Positions 17,927-25,297 of a DNA stretch of 64,000 bases are shown one piece after another. Every line of letters begins with the position of its first letter. Within the stretch, counting starts at the first letter, position 1. This stretch comes from Sphaerisporangium sp. (GTDB lineage: Bacteria > Actinomycetota > Actinomycetes > Streptosporangiales > Streptosporangiaceae): assembly GCA_025964675.1 (NCBI GenBank), contig JAOPYI010000045.1, positions 1-64,000 of the forward strand, read 5' to 3'. The notes under the pieces were generated by a model. It was not told the origin of the DNA. It did not search any database and saw only the letters and a list, made by a program, of their open reading frames with translations. Made by a program: the position numbers and the translations under genes.

Positions 17927-19249
17927 TCAATGCCCCTTGGAAGCGCGGGCGTTCTGGACGTCCAGTGCGAAGAACCTCGTAGCGGTGCGGCCCAGATCCT
18001 CCATGCCGAAGAACCCCCGTCGAGCCATTTCGACCTCCGCTGACGTTCCGCGCCGGTGCCAGTGGCGCAGAAAGAGCTTTCCGCATATCTCCGGCGGCGG
18101 GACGACCAGCCGACCGAGGGTCTGTTCCGCGACCTCATCAGCGCGAACGACGATGTCGGACCACTCGTGCCAGTGGCTTGATTCCTGGATCCGCTCCAGG
18201 ACGTTCGGCCTCCAGTCGGCCGACTGCCAGACCGGCCACACCCTCACCATGACCAATCGGTGCTGCTCGGCAGCGGGCAGGGTGGCCAGCTCCGTCTCGG
18301 TGAGCCACGATGCGAGGGCGGATGGCAGGGCGGAACGGTCGTCGACCCCGAGCTTGGCGCAGATGTACGCTTCCACCCCCAGGCCCTGCGCGTCGGCGAA
18401 GTCCTCCAGCTGACGGGTCAGAACCTCCTCGTGCAGCTGAGGGTAGCCGTCTCCGAAGAGTCGCGCCGCGTTCAGGACGTCAAGATCGGACATCCACCTG
18501 CCCGGCGCGTACTCGCGCGTCGACCGCCATCTCAGCGCCTCGTAGTGGGTGATCCCCGTCAGGGCCACTTCGGCCGCCCACGCCCTGGACGCTTCGGCCC
18601 GGCGGTTGCCGACAGCTCTCAGCGCTGACACCGCGTCCAGCCGCTTCAGGTCCCACTCACCCGTCCCGATCATCCGCTCGAGCGTTCTCAGAGCGTCGCG
18701 GTCGTCCCGGCCGAGCCCCCCTTCCAGCTCTTCCCATGTCCGGTGAGTGAAGGGCCTGGCCTTCGCCGCTGCGACGATCCGCTCACCGGTCCGGGCCGGG
18801 ACGAGATTCGTCTTCGCTCCCTCCTGGCAGCCGTAGCGGATGTTGACCATCGCCACCGTGCCGGCGGGGTACCCCATGTCGGCGGGACCGTGGAGTATCG
18901 CGACCTCGTCGTCCCCGTCGACCTCGCCGGTCGCGTACATGCGGAACACGGACCCGACGCCGCTCATGCCGTACGGGCTCAGCTCCGCCGCCCGCAACGC
19001 GCCCATGCTGGCCGCACCGATGACGTTCACGCCTTCGTTGAGCAGCCAGAGAATCTCCTTGTGGCCCACGGACAGCCGCTCACGGTAGTAGCCGTCGATG
19101 ATGACGGCGGTATCGTCCTGGCTCCACTCTTGCCTGAGGAGATCGCCTCGGGCCGCGGGCGGCCGCACCTGCGCCTCCGGGACCACACCGAGGACCTCGT
19201 CGCGAGAGATCGTCGGCCCGGCGTAGACGACCACCTTCTGTGAGCTCAC
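17927..19249 (-). CDS. TfuA-like protein
   Basis: VVVYAGPTISRDEVLGVVPEAQVRPPAARGDLL...VIIDGYYRERLSVGHKEILWLLNEGVNVIGAASMGALRAAELSPYGMSGVG; start overlaps YcaO stop. Confidence 0.9.
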   Translation of the reverse strand: MSSQKVVVYAGPTISRDEVLGVVPEAQVRPPAARGDLLRQEWSQDDTAVIIDGYYRERLSVGHKEILWLLNEGVNVIGAASMGALRAAELSPYGMSGVGSVFRMYATGEVDGDDEVAILHGPADMGYPAGTVAMVNIRYGCQEGAKTNLVPARTGERIVAAAKARPFTHRTWEELEGGLGRDDRDALRTLERMIGTGEWDLKRLDAVSALRAVGNRRAEASRAWAAEVALTGITHYEALRWRSTREYAPGRWMSDLDVLNAARLFGDGYPQLHEEVLTRQLEDFADAQGLGVEAYICAKLGVDDRSALPSALASWLTETELATLPAAEQHRLVMVRVWPVWQSADWRPNVLERIQESSHWHEWSDIVVRADEVAEQTLGRLVVPPPEICGKLFLRHWHRRGTSAEVEMARRGFFGMEDLGRTATRFFALDVQNARASKGH

Positions 19250-20409
19250 TAGAACACCTCCGGGATGACGCGACTTCCCGGTGCCACCACTCTGACAACG
19301 GGGACTCCGATGTCGTCCCGGGTCAGATCAACGACGAGTGGCGCGTGGGAGAACGCGACCTCGGCTCGCTTGACGACGTCCTCCAGGTCATCGACCAGGC
19401 TCTCGTGAGCCGGCAGTTCCTGGATCGCCTCGCCGGTCTCCGCCGGCGGGACGGGCGTACGCCTCGAACGCGGATCCTTGTGGACGTCCGACCGGAGGTC
19501 GTCTCTCGCGCCTGAAACGTAGCCCAGCCTGGACTGCGCGGCCTCAGTGATGGCGCGGGTGAGTGCTATCTCGGAGCTGAGATGGCAGCCGTATCCCATG
19601 AATGCCGGAGGGTAGTCGTCGCACGTGATCCGAGCGAGGAAGCACGGCAGCTCCGTGGGCGACCGCACGGATCTGACCTCGAGGGAGACCCGGGCTCGCG
19701 CCATCATCCCGCACAGCTCGTCGACGACCGGCGACCCCAACGTCCCCGGGTCGACGCGGACGCCCCGATCGCCGCCGGTGATGGCCGCTGTCACGGCATC
19801 CCTCTCGATCACCTCGTACAACGCGTGCAGGATGGCCTCCACCAGCGTGTTTCCACTGGCCAGGCCATTTGTCGACTCGAAGAACACCGGTGGATTCCAG
19901 CCCTCTTTCCGCACGAGCGAGAACCCCACCACATCCTTGGGAACGAGCGTTTCCGAACCGTCGACCAGCGACCTGCCGACGACCCAGTCCAGCGGCAGCC
20001 CGTCATGCAGCACGGTCGGCGTGGAAAGCGGGAGATCGCGGACGTCATAGCCCAGGTGTCCGTTGACGTCACGAGGAGGCGCAGTCGTGATCGGGGGCAT
20101 GGGTTGCTCCGCATGCCACAGCTCAACGGCTTCCATCGTCGCGGACAGCCTGGCCAGCTGGGGTGTCACTCCTTTTCCCTGAGACACGGCGAGCGTCCTG
20201 GATGTCGGCCTGATGGCCTGAAACGTCGGAATTCCTATGGTGTCGAGCCTTGTGATGTCCGCGACTCTGGTGATTCCGACCTTCCGCGCCGCACGGCCGG
20301 CCATCTCAAGCGTGGCCGTCGGGTCGTGGGCTCTGTCCGTGCCTGGCAGCCGGACCTTGGACTGGTCGGAATTCGAGAGGATCCACGAGAGAGAGTTGTC
20401 TGTCCGCAT
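19249..20409 (-). CDS. YcaO domain protein
   Basis: SQGKGVTPQLARLSATMEAVELWHAE; STNGLASGNTLVEAILHALYEVIERDAV; ALTRAITEAAQSRLGYVSGARDD. Confidence 0.93.
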   Translation of the reverse strand: MRTDNSLSWILSNSDQSKVRLPGTDRAHDPTATLEMAGRAARKVGITRVADITRLDTIGIPTFQAIRPTSRTLAVSQGKGVTPQLARLSATMEAVELWHAEQPMPPITTAPPRDVNGHLGYDVRDLPLSTPTVLHDGLPLDWVVGRSLVDGSETLVPKDVVGFSLVRKEGWNPPVFFESTNGLASGNTLVEAILHALYEVIERDAVTAAITGGDRGVRVDPGTLGSPVVDELCGMMARARVSLEVRSVRSPTELPCFLARITCDDYPPAFMGYGCHLSSEIALTRAITEAAQSRLGYVSGARDDLRSDVHKDPRSRRTPVPPAETGEAIQELPAHESLVDDLEDVVKRAEVAFSHAPLVVDLTRDDIGVPVVRVVAPGSRVIPEVF

Positions 20410-20431
20410 CGTCCCTTGCCCTTGTACGGGA

Positions 20432-21250
20432 TCAGATGTTGCGAGCGCGGTTGAGCAAGCCGCGGCCGCCCACGGTGTAGCCGATGGCCGCCATGACAGT
20501 CAGCACGAGCAGGTTCCCCCACGCACCGGCGAAACCGAAGAGCGCGGCATCCCGCATACCGTTGATCGCGTACGTCAACGGGTTGATCGCCGATACCCAC
20601 TGCAGCACCGTGGGCATGCTGTCGACCGTGTAGAGCGACGGGGCGCTGAAAACGAGAACGGGCATTGACACGTTGGAAAGCACCATGAAGGCCTGGAAGT
20701 CCGTGATCGTGATGGCCAACGCGAGGTACAGCCCGTTGAAGGCCAAGGCGGCCAACGTGAGCGCCGTCAGCAGGCCGAGCCAGCCTTCGAGGTCGAACGG
20801 GAAGTCGAAGATGAGCACCGCCACACCAAGGCCCAGCAGGCTCTGCGCCAGCACCAGCGACACTCCGGCGATCACTTTGCCGAGCAGGAACCGTGACCTG
20901 CGCAGCGGGTAGGACCACAGCTGCGTCGCCACTCCGCTCATCTCCTCCTGGAACAGCGCCATGCTGGACGTCCCCGCCGCGCTGACGATCGACATCGCCA
21001 GCGTCATGGGGAGAAGGAAGACCGCGAACCGCACCTCGACGCCCTTGTAGTTCACGACGGTGACGAGGTTGCTCAACGAGGTGTTCACCAGCAGCAGGTA
21101 CACCAGCATCGGCGTCAGGCCGAGGATGAGGTACACCCGGTTGCGGGCGAGCAGCGCGTACTCCCGGTAGAGCACCGCGGACAGGTCGGCCGCTCTCGCT
21201 GTCCCGGTAGGGGGAGCATTGTTGAACTGCAACGTGTCGACCATGGTCAC
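20432..21250 (-). CDS. ABC-2 type transporter permease
   Basis: Six hydrophobic segments; coupled to the ABC ATPase (overlap at 21247-21250). Confidence 0.9.
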   Translation of the reverse strand: MTMVDTLQFNNAPPTGTARAADLSAVLYREYALLARNRVYLILGLTPMLVYLLLVNTSLSNLVTVVNYKGVEVRFAVFLLPMTLAMSIVSAAGTSSMALFQEEMSGVATQLWSYPLRRSRFLLGKVIAGVSLVLAQSLLGLGVAVLIFDFPFDLEGWLGLLTALTLAALAFNGLYLALAITITDFQAFMVLSNVSMPVLVFSAPSLYTVDSMPTVLQWVSAINPLTYAINGMRDAALFGFAGAWGNLLVLTVMAAIGYTVGGRGLLNRARNI

Positions 21251-22188
21251 CCCTCGTTCTCGGTCATCCGGAGGAAAACCTGCTCCAGCGAGTCCGAGGC
21301 GGTTGAGAATCCGGAGATCGCGACTCCGTGGTCCTGGCAGTGCCGCGACAGCTCCGGCAGCACGTCCTGTGCCTTCGCGCCATGAATGCGCACCTCGGAG
21401 TCCGCGGCCGTGGCCGTCAGCCCGGCGCCATCCGCCCAGGCCGCCACGACGCGGCTGGCCTCGGGATCCTCAACGGTCACCAGCATGTGGGTGCTGCCGA
21501 ACTCTTCGACGAGCTCGCGCGGTTTGGCGAAGCGCAGCACACGTCCACGGTTGATGACCAGGACGCGCTGGCTGTTGCGCTCGAGTTCATCGATGTGGTG
21601 GCTGGACCACAAGATGGTCACTCCGTGCTCCTCGCGTAACCAGGTCACGAAGCGTTCGACCTGGCGCCGCCCCGCCACGTCCAGCCCCGCGGAGGGCTCG
21701 TCGAGGATCAGCAACTGCGGAATGGTGAGCAGTGCCCGTACCAGTTGCAACCGCTGCCGCTGGCCGCCCGAAAGCTGGAAGCAGAGCCGCTGCAGGGCGT
21801 CCGTCAAGCCGAGGAAATCTGCCACCTCGAGCGCCCACGGCCGGGCATCGCGCCACTTCAGACCGCGAAAGCGGGCCGCGATCCGCAGGTTGTCGAGTAC
21901 CGGCAGCATCATGTCGAACGGGCCGGTCTGGTGCATCGCCCCGATGCCGCTCTTGGCCTCGACCGGCTGGCGCACCGGATCCGCGTCGAAGACACGGACC
22001 TGACCGGAGGTAGGGGCGGTGACTCCGCAGATCATCTTGATCAGGGTCGTCTTCCCGGCGCCATTGGGCCCGAGGAGCCCGATGGTCTCCCCCCGCGCGA
22101 TCTCGAACGAGACGTTGTCCACGGCCGGCCTGTCGCTCCGCCGATAGCGTTTGGTCAGACCCTCGGCCGTCACCACGTCACCCGACAC
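21247..22188 (-). CDS. ABC transporter ATP-binding protein
   Basis: LLGPNGAGKTTLIKMICG; LSGGQRQRLQLVRALL; LLILDEPSAGLD. Start uncertain (GTG 22188 or ATG 22224); the ORF extends further upstream into the precursor-like duplicated region. Confidence 0.9.
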   Translation of the reverse strand: MSGDVVTAEGLTKRYRRSDRPAVDNVSFEIARGETIGLLGPNGAGKTTLIKMICGVTAPTSGQVRVFDADPVRQPVEAKSGIGAMHQTGPFDMMLPVLDNLRIAARFRGLKWRDARPWALEVADFLGLTDALQRLCFQLSGGQRQRLQLVRALLTIPQLLILDEPSAGLDVAGRRQVERFVTWLREEHGVTILWSSHHIDELERNSQRVLVINRGRVLRFAKPRELVEEFGSTHMLVTVEDPEASRVVAAWADGAGLTATAADSEVRIHGAKAQDVLPELSRHCQDHGVAISGFSTASDSLEQVFLRMTENEG

Positions 22189-22387
22189 AGCCCCACCCTT
22201 CACTTCGCCCTCCGCTGCGTCCATGCCGGTCCACCAAGCGAGCCCATCGCTCGATGGCCGCCGCTCCCAGCCACAGGTGCGACCCCGGCCCTGGTCCGAC
22301 GACATGCTGCCGGGGCCGCATCCGCGAGCTGTTCGGACCGGCTGGGACTCGGGCTTCACGCAGAGCTTCCCTCGGATCGAAGGCCAT
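22178..22387 (-). pseudogene. Internally deleted, inverted duplicate of the precursor peptide gene
   Basis: Begins MAFDPREALREARVPAG (cf. MAFDPRETLREAGVLG at 11188), then joins sequence homologous to DNA just 3' of the intact precursor stop; lacks the helical leader and CMCGAW core. Confidence 0.7.
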
Positions 22388-22389
22388 GC

Positions 22390-22472
22390 CTCCACCCTCT
22401 GTCTGCTCGGAGCGCGTTGCAGGTTGAGTATGGCTTGGAGATAAGGAGGTGACACAACCCCACGAACGTGGG
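22390..22472 (-). promoter_or_regulatory. Inverted duplicate of the precursor promoter (palindrome CCCACG-TT-CGTGGG; TTGTGT-N19-CATACT)
   Basis: 20-nt identical block CCATACTCAACCTGCAACGC shared with 11104-11187; palindrome at 22459-22472; precedes the ABC-YcaO-TfuA-P450-MT operon. Confidence 0.55.
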
Positions 22473-22512
22473 CTACCGATACCACTCGGACAGAGATTTA
22501 GGTGCAATCCAT

Positions 22513-22659
22513 ATGCCGAACGACAGAGCAGTGATTGTGCGGCCTCGCCAGTCCGATGACCATCGGCGCATGGACGAGTTCACCACCAGCGGCTGGTTTG
22601 ACCCGCTGATCGACCCCACCCTTCCACCGACCATCGGTGCGCGCGTGGATCGAAGCTGA
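22513..22659 (+). CDS. Small ORF (48 aa), candidate substrate of the adjacent ATP-grasp enzyme
   Basis: MPNDRAVIVRPRQSDDHRRMDEFTTSGWFDPLIDPTLPPTIGARVDRS; AGGTG RBS 8 nt upstream of ATG; immediately 5' of the ATP-grasp ORF. Confidence 0.4.
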   Translation: MPNDRAVIVRPRQSDDHRRMDEFTTSGWFDPLIDPTLPPTIGARVDRS

Positions 22660-22846
22660 GCCGCCGCCGATGGGCGGGAAGGCTATCGCCGTACGGTGTG
22701 GGCCTCGGGAGTCTGACCACCCAGGTTGCCCATCGTGGAGCTCGCGGATCCGGCTGCGCGGTCCCATATCGCAGCTCGTCGGCGGGGAGCTGCCGCCCTC
22801 GAAGCTCAAGTCCGTTGGGAGGCCTGAGGCGGTGGAAACCGAGTGA
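22637..22846 (+). CDS. Small ORF whose stop overlaps the GTG start of the ATP-grasp-SARP gene
   Basis: ...LRGPISQLVGGELPPSKLKSVGRPEAVETE*, stop overlapping the GTG at 22843 (GTGA); no family recognised. Confidence 0.25.
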   Translation: MRAWIEAEPPPMGGKAIAVRCGPRESDHPGCPSWSSRIRLRGPISQLVGGELPPSKLKSVGRPEAVETE

Positions 22847-24804
22847 ACTTCAAGCGGCGACCCGGCGATGTTCCATACACCCTGCGGATACCAGCCGGCC
22901 GTCCTGGCACGACATGGCACCTCCCGGAGGAGATCGACCCCACAGCCACCCTGCCCTGCGTGGTCCTCGCGGATCGCGCGGGGCTCGCCGAGTTCGCCGT
23001 GCTCCAGCGAGGGCTGCGGACACTCGGCGTGCCCAGCCTGCGGATCGATGCCGGATCGATCCCCGACGTGCGGATCATCCGGCACGAGGATGGGTCGCTG
23101 ACGGTGGACGGGCGCCGCATCATCCCTACCGTCACCTGGGTACGACACTTCCCGCCGCAGGCCATCCCCGGGCGAAACGGCTCGGCGCTGTCCCTGTTCC
23201 GGGCCGACTCGTGGTGCGCCCTTGTCGACCAGGTGTCGGCGCTGTCAGCCTTCCGGCTGCCCGATGGCGCCGATCCCGGGCGGCTGGTCCAACTGGACGG
23301 CGCGGCACGGGCCGGGATCCGCACTCCACGGACGATCGTCACGACCGATCCGGGGGCGGCGAGCGCGGCCCTGTCGAGCGACCGAATAATCGTCAAGGCC
23401 CTCAACCAGCATTTCGTCGAGACCGAACCGGGCACCATGGAGGGAATCTTCCCGGAGATCCTGGATGGCGCCGAGGCCAGGAGCCTGGCCGTACGAGACG
23501 TGCCCATGATCGTCCAGGAATACGTCGACCACTGGGCGGAGCTTCGCGTCTACTACGTGGATGGCGAGATCCGGGCCTTCCGAGTCGGCAAACACTCGCC
23601 AGAAGCGATCTGGCGCGACCCGGCGTCGGTCACGGTATCTCCGATGGCGGCCCCTGAGTCCGTGGCCGGGGCGGTACACAAGCTCGCCGAACTCTGGGGT
23701 TTGCGCTACGGCGCCTTCGATTTGCTGCTGACCGGGGACGGACCGGTCTTTCTCGAGGTCAATCCCGACGGCGACTGGCGATGGTTCGAATCGAAGGCCG
23801 GAGTCGACGATGTCTCCATTTCCGCGCTTTCCATGGTGCGGACACTCCACCGCCAGGCGGCCCAAGAGGGTTCGTCCACGATCGATCTGGCTGGGTTTCT
23901 GGTGCTGGGCACCGATGGGGGACAGGCGCAAGACAGCGCACCCAGCATGGACGCTTGCGTGCTCGGAGCGCTCGAGATCCGGGTGGATGGCACGATCGTG
24001 CACATCAGCGCGAGGAAAGCCCGGCTCCTGGCCGCCATCCTGCTCTCGAGCCCCAACCAGGTGGTTCCGACGGACCAATTGATCGATTCCTTGTGGGGCG
24101 AACGGCCACCACCCACGGCGCGGAAGAACCTCCAGGTCTATGTCTCGGTGTTGCGCCGGAAGATCGGGGATCGGATCTCCTACGAGGGCTGGGGATACCG
24201 ACTCGACGTCGGGCCGGATGAGCTCGATCTCCTCAGGTTCCGGCACATGGCCGGCACCGGCCGCGACATGCGGCGCAGAGGCGACGCCGATGCGGCGTTG
24301 ACTTTGCTCGATTACGCCACACGCCTGTGGCGCGGCCGGCCGCTCGCGGAGTTCTCGGGTGTTCCTTTGATCGATGAGGCGGTCGGCAGATTCACCGAGT
24401 TGTACCTCACGATCAATGAGGACTGGGCGGAGCTCGAGATCGAGCGAGGCAGACACATAGAGGTTCTGAACCGGCTCGAGGATCTGGTGCCCTTCTTCCC
24501 CGCGCGTGAGCGGCTCGTGGCGGCGAGGATGACCGCTCTCGCCGGCTGTGGGCGCGCACCCGAGGCGCTCTCGCAGTTCGAGACCGTGCGCCGACATCTC
24601 GCGGCCGAACTAGGCATCGACCCCAGCCCCGTTCTCAGGAAACTGTACGAGGAGATTCTCCAGGGCAAAGCGCCCCGTCAGCCGGAGGGAGGCGCCACGA
24701 CCTCGACGACTTCGTGGGACGGACGGATCAAGGGTGAGACCCTCAACGCACAATCTCCGGTTACGTTGATCACCGGGGGGCGGGGCCATGCCCAACATCA
24801 ATAA
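22843..24804 (+). CDS. Fusion of MvdD-like ATP-grasp ligase and SARP-family (wHTH + BTAD) regulator
   Basis: ATP-grasp: IIVKALNQHFVE...PMIVQEYVDHWAELRVYYVDGEIRAFRV...GAFDLLLTGDGPVFLEVNPDGDWRWFE. SARP: LGALEIRVDG..RKARLLAAILLSSPNQVVPTDQLIDSLWGERPPPTARKNLQVYVSVLRRKIGD...GYRL...WRGRPLAEF...AELEIERGRHIEVLNRLEDL...LGIDPSPVLRKLYEEIL. Confidence 0.85.
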   Translation: MNFKRRPGDVPYTLRIPAGRPGTTWHLPEEIDPTATLPCVVLADRAGLAEFAVLQRGLRTLGVPSLRIDAGSIPDVRIIRHEDGSLTVDGRRIIPTVTWVRHFPPQAIPGRNGSALSLFRADSWCALVDQVSALSAFRLPDGADPGRLVQLDGAARAGIRTPRTIVTTDPGAASAALSSDRIIVKALNQHFVETEPGTMEGIFPEILDGAEARSLAVRDVPMIVQEYVDHWAELRVYYVDGEIRAFRVGKHSPEAIWRDPASVTVSPMAAPESVAGAVHKLAELWGLRYGAFDLLLTGDGPVFLEVNPDGDWRWFESKAGVDDVSISALSMVRTLHRQAAQEGSSTIDLAGFLVLGTDGGQAQDSAPSMDACVLGALEIRVDGTIVHISARKARLLAAILLSSPNQVVPTDQLIDSLWGERPPPTARKNLQVYVSVLRRKIGDRISYEGWGYRLDVGPDELDLLRFRHMAGTGRDMRRRGDADAALTLLDYATRLWRGRPLAEFSGVPLIDEAVGRFTELYLTINEDWAELEIERGRHIEVLNRLEDLVPFFPARERLVAARMTALAGCGRAPEALSQFETVRRHLAAELGIDPSPVLRKLYEEILQGKAPRQPEGGATTSTTSWDGRIKGETLNAQSPVTLITGGRGHAQHQ

Positions 24805-25162
24805 CCGACCGCATGGTCACGCCATACCGATGGTTAAGCGTGCCCTTCTAGCGTTGCCACAGAGGCGCTTCCATCAGGGGCGCCTCCAGGGATCCGACCA
24901 GGGACTTCTCATGGATCTTGCTTCCGATGGCCTGATAAATGATCGCGACAGATGGTTGATCGTCATGCTGGCTCGGGGGTACACGACAACGCGCATCGCC
25001 CGCGAGATGCACCTCAGCAGGTACACAGTGGCGGAGCGGATAAGCAAGCTTCTCGACCAGTTCGCCTGCAGCAACCGCAGCCAGCTCGTGGCGTACTCCT
25101 ATGCCCACAAGCTCCTGCACGTCGGGATCTGGCCTCCCAGTGCATCCGACGTGATCGGCTAG
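24788..25162 (+). CDS. Small LuxR-type HTH regulator
   Basis: DRWLIVMLARGYTTTRIAREMHLSRYTVAERISKLLDQFACSNRSQLVAYSYAHKLL. Confidence 0.7.
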   Translation: MPNINNRPHGHAIPMVKRALLALPQRRFHQGRLQGSDQGLLMDLASDGLINDRDRWLIVMLARGYTTTRIAREMHLSRYTVAERISKLLDQFACSNRSQLVAYSYAHKLLHVGIWPPSASDVIG

Positions 25163-25297
25163 TGCTGTGACCAGAAGCGATTACCGGTTCGCGCGCAGCC
25201 GGCCGCGCCGGTTGGATCAATGGCCAGGAAGAACGCAGGTCAAGCAAGATGGGCACGCGTCATCGCAAGCAGGAAGTCAGGAGTTCGAACTTTGGGC

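Noticed and set aside
11103-22472. Inverted repeats at 11.1 and 22.4 kb as an invertible DNA switch
   Set aside because: The repeats are short and diverged and no site-specific recombinase is visible nearby; better explained as an old inverted gene duplication.
23245-24597. 450-aa minus-strand ORF
   Set aside because: Antisense to the ATP-grasp-SARP gene.
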